Below are positions 53,318-61,948 of a stretch of 64,000 bases of DNA, piece after piece. Location of the stretch: positions 1-64,000 of the forward strand of contig AXWR01000003.1 in NCBI GenBank assembly GCA_000482765.1, in the 5' to 3' direction. The position numbers and the translations under genes are program-made. How positions within the stretch are numbered: position 1 is the stretch's first letter; each line of letters starts with the position of its first letter. The notes below the pieces were generated by a model, which worked only from the letters and a program-made list of their open reading frames with translations, made no database searches and was not told the origin of the DNA. The stretch comes from Meiothermus taiwanensis DSM 14542 (GTDB lineage: Bacteria > Deinococcota > Deinococci > Deinococcales > Thermaceae).

Positions 53318-53848
53318 ATGCGCGTGTGGTGGGCCTTGTTGTTTGTGGCGGTGGGACTGTTGTTTTTTAGCCCCAAAGCCTCGCCCGGTACCTTGCAAAA
53401 GGCCGACTGGATTGTGGTGCTGGGGGCCGCACAGTACAACGGCGAGCCCTCGGCAATTTTCCGCAACCGCCTCGAGGCTGCCCTGCACCTCTACCGCCAA
53501 GGCTATGCCCCCCGCATCGCCGTGACCGGAGGCCGTGCGCCCGGCGACCGCTACAGCGAGGGCGGGGTGGGCTGTTCGTATCTGGAAACCAGGGGGGTTC
53601 CGCCCACGGCCCTCTACTGCGAGCAGGAAAGCCGGCGCACCGTTGAAAACCTCACCAACATTGCCCCGGTGGTCGGCAAATCCCAGGTCATTATCGTCAC
53701 CGACGAGCCACACCTACCCCGCGCCCTCATCCTGGCTGAACAGCTCGGCCTTCAGGCCACAGGGTTTGCCGTACACGGAAACTTTAAGGAATCCTACCGG
53801 TATCGGGAAAGCTTGCTGGCCCTCTTAGCCCGGCTGGGGATACGCTGA
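53318..53848 (+). CDS. YdcF/SanA-like DUF218 membrane protein
   Basis: The 176-residue protein has an N-terminal membrane anchor (VWWALLFVAVGLLFF) and a DUF218 domain: ADWIVVLGAAQYNGEPSAIF, RIAVTGGRAPGD, EQESRRTVENLTN and VIIVTDEPHLPRALILA. SanA and related DUF218 proteins affect envelope permeability and peptidoglycan metabolism in other bacteria; their reaction is unsettled. It starts ten bases after the HAD gene, suggesting co-transcription. Confidence 0.87.
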   Translation: MRVWWALLFVAVGLLFFSPKASPGTLQKADWIVVLGAAQYNGEPSAIFRNRLEAALHLYRQGYAPRIAVTGGRAPGDRYSEGGVGCSYLETRGVPPTALYCEQESRRTVENLTNIAPVVGKSQVIIVTDEPHLPRALILAEQLGLQATGFAVHGNFKESYRYRESLLALLARLGIR

Positions 53849-53906
53849 GCCGACCTTTGGGCTCGAGGCTCTGCCGGTCAATGGAAGCCCCTGACACAAA
53901 ACACTC

Positions 53907-53933
53907 AGCCGACTAGGGCTATTTTTTATTTTT
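53907..53933 (+). terminator. Weak hairpin with long T-tract after the YdcF-like gene
   Basis: AGCC ... GGCT gives only a 4-bp stem, but it is followed by ATTTTTTATTTTT, an unusually long T-run for this GC-rich DNA. Confidence 0.35.
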
Positions 53934-53968
53934 GATATTTCTGAGTCCATTGTTAGCAGAGGTTGAAA

Positions 53969-54403
53969 ATGCCCAACACGGTTGAGAGAACAGTCTCTAC
54001 GGTAGCAATGGGCAAGATCTGGTGGGCGGCGCTGCTGGGGGGTGGACTGGCGGCTGGGGGAAATCTGCTGGTTTTTGCTATCGCAAATGTTCTGGGAGCA
54101 AACCTGCAAGTTCCGTCTGCGCCGGGTTCAACTACCCTTGTCCCACTCACGGCTGGACAGGTGATTTGGGCGAGCCTGATTCCAGCACTGTTTGCAGGGG
54201 GCTTGCTGGCAATTTTAGGCCGCTTTGCGCGCAATCCCTGGCCGGTGTTTTTGGGTATTTCGGGCGTGTTTCTCCTGCTTTCCTTCGGCGGACCACTCAA
54301 CATACCGGCCGACACCACCACCAAGCTGGTGCTGAACCTGATGCACGTGGTCGCAGCGGTGGCGATTGTGGGAGCGCTCTGGAGGTTTACCCGGGTACCC
54401 TGA
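53969..54403 (+). CDS. Small four-helix membrane protein, DUF6069-like
   Basis: This 144-residue protein has about four membrane helices (roughly 16-38, 62-84, 90-108, 118-140) with short loops; the pattern ... AALLGGGLAAGGNLLVFAIA and VIWASLIPALFAGGLLAIL resembles the DUF6069 family. No catalytic residues are evident. ATG 53969 follows AGAGG by eight bases; a TTG two codons earlier is less likely. Function unknown. Confidence 0.72.
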   Translation: MPNTVERTVSTVAMGKIWWAALLGGGLAAGGNLLVFAIANVLGANLQVPSAPGSTTLVPLTAGQVIWASLIPALFAGGLLAILGRFARNPWPVFLGISGVFLLLSFGGPLNIPADTTTKLVLNLMHVVAAVAIVGALWRFTRVP

Positions 54404-54417
54404 GGTAACCCCGGGCC

Positions 54418-54903
54418 TCAGCGTTTGAAGCGATCCAGCGAGGCCAGGTAGCCCTCGAGCAGGGCGCGAAACTGGCTTACAAACAGGTCGCGCTCATTGC
54501 GCACCTGTTCAATGTCGTTTTTGATCCGCTTCATCTGCTCGATGAGCTCCTGTAGCGCAGCCTGGCGCTCGGACTCGGTCTCCCGCCGGATGAGCTCAGC
54601 CTCGCGCTCGGCCTGGGCCTTGATCTCACGGGCAATGCGCTCAGCAGCCACCACGGCCCGTTTGAGCTCGGCCTCGCCCTCTTTGGCCTTGGCCAGTTGG
54701 GCCTCGAGCTCACGAATATGACTGCGCAAGCGCTCGTTTTCTTCGATGAGGGCGCTCTGGGCATCGGCCACCCGGCCCAGGTACTCCCGCACCTCGGCCA
54801 CCAAATAGCCGCGCAAGCCCTGGCGAAACTCCTGGTAGCGGATGTCCAGGGGGGTTAGGTCGCTGCGTTCGCTGCGTAACTCACCGGTTATACGATCTTC
54901 CAC
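54418..54903 (-). CDS. DivIVA-domain coiled-coil protein
   Basis: The 161-residue protein has the DivIVA N-terminal lipid-binding domain: LTPLDIRYQEFRQGLRGY with the DI and F..G.RGY signature, then a heptad-rich coiled coil (about 45-150; EENERLRSHIRELEAQLAKAKEG, IAREIKAQAEREAELIRRE). DivIVA/Wag31-type proteins recognise curved membrane at division sites or poles. Start GTG, six bases after a TAGTCT box, so leaderless. It is divergent from the inositol operon. Confidence 0.88.
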   Translation of the reverse strand: MEDRITGELRSERSDLTPLDIRYQEFRQGLRGYLVAEVREYLGRVADAQSALIEENERLRSHIRELEAQLAKAKEGEAELKRAVVAAERIAREIKAQAEREAELIRRETESERQAALQELIEQMKRIKNDIEQVRNERDLFVSQFRALLEGYLASLDRFKR

Positions 54904-54909
54904 GGCCTT

Positions 54910-54915
54910 AGACTA
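54910..54915 (-). promoter_or_regulatory. -10 box of leaderless divIVA-like gene
   Basis: TAGTCT on the minus strand, exactly six bases before GTG 54901-54903. Confidence 0.45.
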
Positions 54916-54975
54916 CTACACCCACCACCCGTCAGGCTTCGGGTATTTCCACAAGGCGTGGGCCAGCCCCTGGCT

Positions 54976-55041
54976 TTTCGTAATCGAAACTTTATATTTC
55001 GTTTATCTTTCGTTACGTAAGTAAAATCTTGACAAACGAAA
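54976..55041 (+). promoter_or_regulatory. Array of TTTCG/CGAAA operator boxes before the inositol operon
   Basis: TTTCGTAATCGAAA (54976-54989) is a perfect inverted repeat apart from its central bases. TTTCGTT recurs at 54997 and 55008, eleven bases apart and in phase with the first at 21 bases. AACGAAA at 55035-55041 lies in the spacer of the promoter in inverted orientation. The spacing by helical turns over an AT-rich patch is typical of cooperative regulator binding, probably by the inositol-responsive repressor or activator. Confidence 0.65.
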
Positions 55042-55057
55042 GTCTGGGGCATACAAT
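55029..55057 (+). promoter_or_regulatory. Inositol operon promoter
   Basis: TTGACA at 55029-55034, a 17-base spacer and TACAAT at 55052-55057: the best housekeeping-type promoter in the window. Leader of about 80 bases to the ATG at 55142. Confidence 0.8.
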
Positions 55058-55141
55058 GCCCTCGACCTCAGAGTTAACGGTCATGGCCAAGAAAGGGGCT
55101 TTAGCGGTGTAGCCTCGGTTTTTGGCAGGGAGGTGTCTGGC

Positions 55142-56056
55142 ATGAAAAAGGTGTGGTTGGCAGCTTTGTTGGTTTTGGGGATGGGCCTGGCGCTGGCCCA
55201 GCAGGTGCGGATCGTGGTAATCTCCCACGGTCAGGCTTCGGATCCGTTCTGGTCGGTGGTGAAAAACGGGGTGGACGCCGCCGCCAAGGAAACCGGGGCT
55301 CGGGTGGAGTACCGGGCACCCGAGACCTTCGACATGGTGCGCATGGCCCAGCTCATTGACGCGGCGGTGGCCTCGAGGCCCAACGGCATTGTGGTCTCGA
55401 TTCCCGATGGCAAGGCCCTCGAGCGCTCCATCCGGGCAGCGGTGCGGGCCGGCATCCCGGTAATCTCGATGAACTCCGGCTCCGACGTGGCCGAAAGCCT
55501 GGGGGTGCTGGTTCACGTGGGCCAGACCGAGTACGAAGCGGGATTGGGCGCTGGTAGGCGCATGAAGGCTGCCGGGGTTAAGAACGCCATCTGCATCAAC
55601 CAGGAAGTGGGAAACGTGGCCCTCGACCTGCGTTGCAAGGGTTTCTTCGATGGACTGGGCATTAAGGCCAACGTGATTCCGGTCAAGATCGGCGACCCCA
55701 CCGGCATCCGCAACGCCGTAGCCGCCGCCTTACAGAGAGACCCCACCATCGATGGGGTGCTGACCCTGGGCCCCACGGCCGCCGAGCCGGTGCTGCAAGC
55801 CCTGGAGGGCAAAAAAGTCACCTTCGGCACCTTCGACCTTTCGCCGGCGGTACTGACCGCGCTCAGCCAGAAAAAGATGGCCTTCGCCATTGACCAGCAG
55901 CAGTGGCTCCAGGGCTACCTGCCCATCATCATCCTCAACAACTACATCAAGTACGGTCTGCTGCCGGCCAACCCGGTCATCCTGACCGGCCCCGGCTTTG
56001 TCACCCCGGAGAACGCGGCCCAGGTAATTGAGCTTTCCAAGAAGGGCATCCGCTAA
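55142..56056 (+). CDS. Sugar (probably inositol) ABC transporter binding protein
   Basis: The 304-residue Peripla_BP_4 protein has a signal peptide ([19 protein letters not shown]) and RbsB-type features: [56 protein letters not shown] and [18 protein letters not shown]. Position at the head of an iol operon makes myo-inositol the likely ligand. ATG 55142 follows GGGAGGTG at normal distance; GTG 55133 in frame is less likely. A hairpin follows its stop. Confidence 0.9.
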   Translation: MKKVWLAALLVLGMGLALAQQVRIVVISHGQASDPFWSVVKNGVDAAAKETGARVEYRAPETFDMVRMAQLIDAAVASRPNGIVVSIPDGKALERSIRAAVRAGIPVISMNSGSDVAESLGVLVHVGQTEYEAGLGAGRRMKAAGVKNAICINQEVGNVALDLRCKGFFDGLGIKANVIPVKIGDPTGIRNAVAAALQRDPTIDGVLTLGPTAAEPVLQALEGKKVTFGTFDLSPAVLTALSQKKMAFAIDQQQWLQGYLPIIILNNYIKYGLLPANPVILTGPGFVTPENAAQVIELSKKGIR

Positions 56057-56088
56057 GCGCTTCGAGAAAGCGAAGACTGGCTTGGCTT

Positions 56089-56122
56089 GGGGGCTCCCTG
56101 GGGGGTATATCGGGGAGCCCCC
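56089..56122 (+). terminator. Hairpin between inositol binding-protein and permease genes
   Basis: GGGGGCTCCC and GGGAGCCCCC enclose a 14-base loop, with no T-run. It lies just before the permease ribosome site and probably stabilises the upstream message or partly stops transcription. Confidence 0.55.
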
Positions 56123-56138
56123 GTGCTCCGGAGGAAAC

Positions 56139-57173
56139 ATGACAGCGCAGTCACGCGACGAACGGTTACAACCCATTGGCCTCTGGCAACGGCTGCTGTT
56201 GCGGCCCGAGCTGGGCTCGATTGCCGGGTTGATTGTGGTTTTCACGTTTTTTGCCCTGATGGCCGGCAGCAGTGGCTTTCTAACCTGGGCCGGAACCCGC
56301 AATTACCTCGAGGTCGCCGCCCAGCTCGGCATCCTGGCCTCGGCGGTGGCCTTGCTGATGATCGCCGGGGAGTTCGACCTCTCGGTGAGCTCAATGATCG
56401 GGGTGGCGGCCATCAGCATGGCCCTGCTGGCCCACCCCGACTACGGCAACCTACCCCTGGGGCTGGCCATCCTGCTCACCCTGGGCCTGGCCCTTTCGGT
56501 GGGCTACCTCAACGGCTACCTGGTGCTGCGCACGGGCCTGCCCAGCTTTATCGTGACCCTGGCCATGATGTTCATCCTGGCCGGGGCCAACATCGGTTTT
56601 ACCAAACTCATCACCAAGCTCACCATCGTCTCGGGCCTGAACGAGAAAATCGCCCAGGACCCCATTGCCCATCTGTTTACCGGTACGCTGTTGGGCCTGC
56701 CGGCGGCGGTCTGGTGGTGGCTGGGGGTGATGGGGGTGCTCAGCTTCGTACTGCTACGAACCCCTTTTGGTAACTGGATTTTTGGGGCCGGCGGTGACGC
56801 CAACGCCGCCCGCAACGTGGGCGTACCGGTGCACCGGGTCAAGATCACCCTCTTCATGCTAACCGCAGCCGCTGCCACCCTGCTGGCCACCATTCAGGTG
56901 ATGGGGCTGGGTTCGGCCAACGTGCTGCAGGGCCAGGGGAAGGAGCTCGAGGCCATCGCCGCAGCGGTGATTGGCGGCTGTCTGCTCACCGGGGGGTATG
57001 GCTCGGTGATCGGGGCCGGCATCGGGGCTTTGATTCTGGCCATCGTGCAGCAAGGCATCATCTACACCAACATTGACCTGGACTGGTTCAAGGTGATGGT
57101 GGGGGGAATGATTCTGGGCGCGGTCATTCTCAACAACCACTTGCGCAAGCTCTCCATGCAGGTGCGGAGGTAG
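56139..57173 (+). CDS. Sugar (inositol) ABC transporter permease
   Basis: This 344-residue BPD_transp_2 permease has about ten hydrophobic segments and RbsC-type motifs: AGEFDLSVSSMIGVAAI, GLPSFIVTLAMMFILAG, GGDANAARNVGVPVHRVK and GGCLLTGGYGSVIGAGIGAL. ATG 56139 follows GGAGG by four bases; an upstream frame through the hairpin is not credible. It lies three bases before the ATPase gene. Confidence 0.93.
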   Translation: MTAQSRDERLQPIGLWQRLLLRPELGSIAGLIVVFTFFALMAGSSGFLTWAGTRNYLEVAAQLGILASAVALLMIAGEFDLSVSSMIGVAAISMALLAHPDYGNLPLGLAILLTLGLALSVGYLNGYLVLRTGLPSFIVTLAMMFILAGANIGFTKLITKLTIVSGLNEKIAQDPIAHLFTGTLLGLPAAVWWWLGVMGVLSFVLLRTPFGNWIFGAGGDANAARNVGVPVHRVKITLFMLTAAAATLLATIQVMGLGSANVLQGQGKELEAIAAAVIGGCLLTGGYGSVIGAGIGALILAIVQQGIIYTNIDLDWFKVMVGGMILGAVILNNHLRKLSMQVRR

Positions 57174-57176
57174 ACC

Positions 57177-58016
57177 ATGACCCCCCTGATCGAACTGCGC
57201 AAGGTGAGCAAGTACTTTGGGCCGGTGGTCTCGCTCAAAGACATAGACATGAAGGTCTACGCTGGCGAGGTGCACTGCCTGTTGGGCGACAACGGCGCGG
57301 GTAAGAGCACCCTGATTAAAACTCTTTCCGGGGTGCACCAGCCCTCGGAGGGCCAGATTTACATGGAAGGGCAGCCGGTGGTCTTCAAGTCACCCCGCGA
57401 TGCTCTGGCCAGGGGCATTGCCACGGTTTATCAAGACCTGGCAATGCTGCCCCTAATGAGCATCAGCCGGAACTTCTTTTTGGGCCGGGAGCCTCAACGA
57501 AAGGTAGGGCCCTTTAGTATCTACGACGCAGCTTTTGCCGCCCGTGTGGCCCGCGAGGAGATGAAGAAGATCGGGATTGACATCCGCGACCCCGACCAGC
57601 CGGTGGGCACCCTCTCAGGTGGGGAGCGGCAGTCGGTGGCCATTGCCCGGGCCGTCTACTTTGGTGCCAAGGTGCTGATTCTGGACGAGCCGACCTCGGC
57701 CCTGGGGGTCAAGGAGTCGGCGATGGTGCTCAAGTACATCGTGCAGGCCAAGCTGCGCGGCCTGGGGGTAATTTTCATCACCCACAACGTGCACCATGCC
57801 TGGGCGGTGGGCGACACCTTCACCGTGCTCAACCGGGGCAAAAGCTACGGCACCTTTGGCAAAAACCAGGTGACCCGGGAGCAGCTTTTGCAGATGATGG
57901 CCGGCGGGGAGGAGCTCGAGGCCCTGGCAGTGGAGCTGGACTTGATCGCCAGAAAGGACCCCAGCACTGCTGCCGCCGAGCACCAGGCCGCAGAGGAGCT
58001 GCACAAACCCAACTAG
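57177..58016 (+). CDS. Sugar (inositol) ABC transporter ATPase, single domain
   Basis: The 279-residue ATPase has Walker [10 protein letters not shown] near 38-46, signature [15 protein letters not shown], Walker [13 protein letters not shown] and the H-loop in [10 protein letters not shown]. It is a single-domain (FrcA/IatA-short) type rather than the usual 500-residue tandem RbsA, so it must work as a homodimer. The charged tail after 250 ([19 protein letters not shown]) is extra. Confidence 0.92.
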   Translation: MTPLIELRKVSKYFGPVVSLKDIDMKVYAGEVHCLLGDNGAGKSTLIKTLSGVHQPSEGQIYMEGQPVVFKSPRDALARGIATVYQDLAMLPLMSISRNFFLGREPQRKVGPFSIYDAAFAARVAREEMKKIGIDIRDPDQPVGTLSGGERQSVAIARAVYFGAKVLILDEPTSALGVKESAMVLKYIVQAKLRGLGVIFITHNVHHAWAVGDTFTVLNRGKSYGTFGKNQVTREQLLQMMAGGEELEALAVELDLIARKDPSTAAAEHQAAEELHKPN

Positions 58017-58064
58017 AACCTGGGTTGCCGCCCACACCAGATATAGAAGCGAGGTTTAGAAAGC

Positions 58065-59075
58065 GTGAAGCGTCTTAATGTAGCCATGATTGGGGCCGGG
58101 CGGATGGGCCAGGCCCATGCCCGGGTGCTGGCGGGCCTCTGGCACTGCCGGGTGGTCTGGGTGGTGGATCCGGCGGAGGCTCGAGCCAGCGCAGTAGCCG
58201 CCGAGCTGGGGGCCCAGGCCAGCAGCCATCTGGAGGAGGCTTTGCAGGATGCCTCGGTGGATGCGGTGATCATCACCACGCCCACCCCCACCCACGCGCA
58301 GGTGGTGGAAGCCGCCGCCAGGGCCGGAAAAGCGATATTCGTGGAGAAGCCCATCGCCGAGAGCCTCGAGGCCGGAAGACGGGTGGTGCAGGCCATCGAA
58401 AAGCACGGCGTGCCGTGCCAGGTGGGCTTCCAGCGCCGCTACGACCCGGCCTACCAGCGGGCCAGGGCCATGATCGAGCAGGGGGCTTTGGGCCGGCTGG
58501 AGGGCATCCGGCTGGTGGGGCGCGACCCCCACCCACCCAGCCTGGAGTTTCTCAAGACCAGCGGGGGCCTGCTGGTGGATATGGGCATCCACGACCTGGA
58601 CTCGGCCCGGTTTTTGCTGGGCGAGGTGCTCGAGGTCTCGGCCATCGGGGGCACCCTCGCCGAGCCGGGCTTGCGGGAATATGGCCTCTTCGACACCGCG
58701 GTGGCTACCCTGCGCTTTGAGAACGGGGCGGTGGGGACGCTCGAGGTGGCCCTGCGCACCGCCTACGGCTACGACATCCGCTGCGAGGTGCTGGGGGAAA
58801 AGGGCCGCATCCACATCGAGTACGACCGCAAACCCCAGCTCACCCTCTACGACGCGCAAGGGGGCCATTTTGAGCGCCCGCGCAACTTCGAGCAGCGTTT
58901 CGCCGAGGCCTACCGGGCCGAGCTGGAGGCCTTCGCCCAGAATCTACAGACCGGCCAGCCCCTGCAGCCCGATGCCCGCGAGGCCTGGTACTCGCTGCGC
59001 CTGGCCCTGGCCGCCCAGCAAGCCCTGGAGACGGGGCGTACGGTACAGGTGGCCGCCCTTGGTTCTTTGGAGTGA
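58065..59075 (+). CDS. iolG: Inositol 2-dehydrogenase (Gfo/Idh/MocA family)
   Basis: The 336-residue oxidoreductase should oxidise myo-inositol to scyllo-inosose with NAD. The Rossmann motif GAGRMG is at 10-15, the family EKP motif in IFVEKPIAES near 93-95, and the catalytic DMGIHDLDSARFLLG with aspartate and histidine near 173-180. GTG start with GAGG upstream. Position directly after the importer and before iolD supports iolG rather than another sugar dehydrogenase. Confidence 0.88.
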   Translation: MKRLNVAMIGAGRMGQAHARVLAGLWHCRVVWVVDPAEARASAVAAELGAQASSHLEEALQDASVDAVIITTPTPTHAQVVEAAARAGKAIFVEKPIAESLEAGRRVVQAIEKHGVPCQVGFQRRYDPAYQRARAMIEQGALGRLEGIRLVGRDPHPPSLEFLKTSGGLLVDMGIHDLDSARFLLGEVLEVSAIGGTLAEPGLREYGLFDTAVATLRFENGAVGTLEVALRTAYGYDIRCEVLGEKGRIHIEYDRKPQLTLYDAQGGHFERPRNFEQRFAEAYRAELEAFAQNLQTGQPLQPDAREAWYSLRLALAAQQALETGRTVQVAALGSLE

Positions 59076-59135
59076 AGAATGCGGAACCCTGCCCATGAAA
59101 ATGTTTGAGGTTAGAGCCCTAGAAGGAGGTAGCGA

Positions 59136-61010
59136 TTGAAATCCCAACGTCTTACCGTAGCCCAGGCCCTGGTTCAGTTCCTCGCCGCGCAACACACCGA
59201 GCGGGACGGCAAAGAGCAGCGGCTTATCCGAGGGGTCTGGGCTATCTTCGGGCATGGCAACGTCTCCGGGCTGGGGCAGGCCCTGGAAGAGTACGGTGAC
59301 CAGGTCGGCCTACCCACCTACCACCCGCAGAACGAACAGGCCATGGTGCACGCCGCCATCGCCTATGCCAAACACACCCGCCGCTTGAGTACCTTTGCCT
59401 GCACCGCCTCGGTGGGGCCGGGCTCCACCAATATGCTGACCGCAGCGGCCACCGCCACCGTAAACCGCCTGCCGGTGCTGCTCCTGCCCTCCGACTACTT
59501 TGCCAACCGCCTGCCCGACCCGGTGTTGCAGCAGCTCGAGCACCCCACCGAGCACGACGTCAGCGTCAACGATGCCTTCCGGCCCCTGAGCCGCTTTTTC
59601 ACCCGCATCACCAGGCCCTCCCAGCTGCTCTCGGCCCTGCCCGAGGCCATGCGGGTGCTCACCGACCCCGCCGAGACCGGGGCCGTTACAATTTGCCTGC
59701 CCGAGGACGTGCAGACCGAGGCCTACGACTGGCCCGCGTCTTTCTTCGCCCCCAGGGTCTGGCGCATCCGCCGACCCGCCCCCGAGCCGGAGCTGGTAGC
59801 CCAGGCCGCCGAGCTCATCCGGCGAGCCCAGCGCCCGCTGATCGTGACCGGCGGGGGCACGCTCTATGCCGAAGCCCAGGAGGCGCTTGCGGCCTTTGCC
59901 CAGCGCTTTGGCATCCCGGTGGCCGAGTCGCAGGGCGGCAAGGGAGCCCTGCCCTGGAACCACCCCATGTGCGTGGGGCCGGTGGGCGCCAACGGCGGAA
60001 CCGCGGCCAACCGCCTGGCCCGCGAGGCCGATCTGGTTATCGCTATCGGTACGCGGCTGGGCGATTTTGTGACCGCTTCCAAAACCGCCTTCCAGCACCC
60101 AGAGGTCAGGTTTATCGGGGTGAACGTGCTGCCCTTCGATGCGGCCAAACTTAGCGGCCTTGCCCTGGTGGCCGATGCCCGGCGGGCCCTGGAGGCCCTC
60201 GAGGCGGCCCTGGCCGGCTTTGCTGGCACCCAGGCCGCCTACCGCTCAGAGGTGGCCCAGCTCAAGCAGGAGTGGGACGCACTGGTGCAGCACTACCGCA
60301 CGCCCAGGCCCGAAAAAGCACAGATGGCCCAGGCCGAGGTGATTGGTCTGGTCAACGAGGTGTTCGGCCCCCAGGCCACGGTCATCTGCGCGGCGGGAAG
60401 CCTGCCGGGCGACCTGCTCAAGCTGTGGCGCTGCGAGGATTCCAGGGCGTATCACCTCGAGTACGGCTTCTCCTGCATGGGCTACGAGATTCCCGCCGGG
60501 CTGGGGGTGGCCCTGGCCGAGCCGGGGCGCGAGGTGGTGGTCTTTGTGGGGGACGGCAGCTACCTGATGATGAACTCGGAGATTGTCACCGCGGTGGCCG
60601 AGGGGCTCGAGTTCACGGTCGTTCTGGTAGACAACAAGGGCTTTGGTTCCATCCGCGGCCTGCAGCTCTCGGTGGGCTCCCCCTCCTTCAACAACGAGCT
60701 GCGGCGGCGCGACGCCCGGACAGGCCGCACCGACGGGGCGGTGCTCGAGCTGGACTTTGCCGCCCACGCGCGGGCCATGGGGGCGCGGGTGTGGAACCCC
60801 CAGAACTACCAGGCGCTGGAAGAGGCCCTGCGGGAGGCCCGCACAGCCCGGGGGGTGCGGGTAATCGTGGTGCCGGTGAGCCTGGAGGATCGGGTTCCCA
60901 GCTTCGAGGGCTGGTGGGACGTGCCGGTGGCCGAGGTCTCGAACCAGCCCGAGGTGCAGAAGGCCCGCCAGGCCTACGAGGCCCACCTGAAGAAACAACG
61001 TCACTTTTGA
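59136..61010 (+). CDS. iolD: 3D-(3,5/4)-trihydroxycyclohexane-1,2-dione hydrolase
   Basis: The 624-residue thiamine-diphosphate enzyme opens the ring of the diketo-inositol intermediate to 5-deoxy-glucuronate. Features: TVAQALVQFLAAQ start, GHGNVSGLGQALEE near 35, the PYR-domain glutamate in YHPQNEQAMVHAA, and the ThDP/Mg motif VGDGSYLMMNSEIVTA near 471-487. Length is near the usual 635-645. The start is the rare TTG at 59136, set by a perfect AGAAGGAGGT five bases upstream. Confidence 0.93.
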   Translation: MKSQRLTVAQALVQFLAAQHTERDGKEQRLIRGVWAIFGHGNVSGLGQALEEYGDQVGLPTYHPQNEQAMVHAAIAYAKHTRRLSTFACTASVGPGSTNMLTAAATATVNRLPVLLLPSDYFANRLPDPVLQQLEHPTEHDVSVNDAFRPLSRFFTRITRPSQLLSALPEAMRVLTDPAETGAVTICLPEDVQTEAYDWPASFFAPRVWRIRRPAPEPELVAQAAELIRRAQRPLIVTGGGTLYAEAQEALAAFAQRFGIPVAESQGGKGALPWNHPMCVGPVGANGGTAANRLAREADLVIAIGTRLGDFVTASKTAFQHPEVRFIGVNVLPFDAAKLSGLALVADARRALEALEAALAGFAGTQAAYRSEVAQLKQEWDALVQHYRTPRPEKAQMAQAEVIGLVNEVFGPQATVICAAGSLPGDLLKLWRCEDSRAYHLEYGFSCMGYEIPAGLGVALAEPGREVVVFVGDGSYLMMNSEIVTAVAEGLEFTVVLVDNKGFGSIRGLQLSVGSPSFNNELRRRDARTGRTDGAVLELDFAAHARAMGARVWNPQNYQALEEALREARTARGVRVIVVPVSLEDRVPSFEGWWDVPVAEVSNQPEVQKARQAYEAHLKKQRHF

Positions 61011-61021
61011 AAGGAACCTGC

Positions 61022-61948
61022 ATGGCGATCCGTTTTGGCAACGCCCCCTGTAGCTGGGGCACCATCGAAGGCTGGGGACAGGGCATCGGCTACAGCCAGA
61101 TGCTCGACGAACTCAAGGCCAGCGGCTACCACGGCACCGAACTGGGCGACTGGGGCTACATGCCCACCGAGCCCGCCCGGCTTCGCCAGGAGCTGCAAAC
61201 GCGCGGCCTGAGCATGCTGGGGGCCTACGAGGGGGTCTACCTGCTCGAGCCCGGCGAGCACGCCGCCGGCGAGGCCCGTGTGCTGCGGACCGCCCGCCTG
61301 CTGCAAAGCGTGGCCGATCTCAACGACAACTGGTCGCCCCTGGTGGTGCTGGCCGATGAGCACAGCCGCGACCCGGTGCGCTTCCAGCACGCCGGAAGAA
61401 TCCGGCCCGAGCAGAGCCTGAGCGCCCAGCAGTGGAAGGTTTTTGCCGCAGGGGCCAGCCGCATCGCCCGAGCCGTCCACGATGAAACCGGGCTGCGCAC
61501 GGTCTTTCACCACCACTGCGCCGGCTATGTGGAGACCCCCTGGGAGATCGAGGCCCTGCTCGAGCACACCGACGAACGGGTGCTGGGGCTGGTCTTCGAC
61601 ACCGGGCACTACCTGTACGGTACCGGCCTCAATGAGCCAGAAGGTGTGCTGGAGGGCCTCGAGCGCTTCAAGGATCGGCTCTGGTACGTGCACTACAAGG
61701 ACTGCCACCCCCAAATTGCCAGCCGGGCCCGCCGCGAGGGCTGGAACTACAAGGAGGCCATCGGCCAGGGGGTGTTCTGTGAGCTGGGCCAGGGCCAGAT
61801 CGATTTTGGCGCGGTGACCCGGAAGCTACAAGCACTGGGCTACGATGGCTGGATTACCGTGGAGCAGGACGTACTGCCCGGCATGGGCCAGCCCAAAGAG
61901 AGCGCCCAGCGCAACCGCGACTATCTGCGGAGGGTGACCGGGCTGTGA
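61022..61948 (+). CDS. iolE: 2-keto-myo-inositol dehydratase
   Basis: The 308-residue TIM-barrel protein dehydrates scyllo-inosose to the diketone that IolD uses. IolE hallmarks: RFGNAPCSWGTIEGWG at the start, GYHGTELGDWGYMP, FHHHCAGYVETPWEIE, VFDTGHYLYG and VHYKDCHP with metal-binding histidine, aspartate and glutamate residues, ending ITVEQDV. ATG 61022 follows AAAGGAA; a much longer open frame upstream runs antiparallel to iolD coding and is not real. Confidence 0.93.
   Translation: MAIRFGNAPCSWGTIEGWGQGIGYSQMLDELKASGYHGTELGDWGYMPTEPARLRQELQTRGLSMLGAYEGVYLLEPGEHAAGEARVLRTARLLQSVADLNDNWSPLVVLADEHSRDPVRFQHAGRIRPEQSLSAQQWKVFAAGASRIARAVHDETGLRTVFHHHCAGYVETPWEIEALLEHTDERVLGLVFDTGHYLYGTGLNEPEGVLEGLERFKDRLWYVHYKDCHPQIASRARREGWNYKEAIGQGVFCELGQGQIDFGAVTRKLQALGYDGWITVEQDVLPGMGQPKESAQRNRDYLRRVTGL

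Noticed and set aside
60272-61021. A long upstream extension of iolE overlapping iolD
   Set aside because: The extension is out of frame with iolD and consists of Gly/Arg/Ala-rich shadow sequence; the IolE family starts at the ATG with its own ribosome site.
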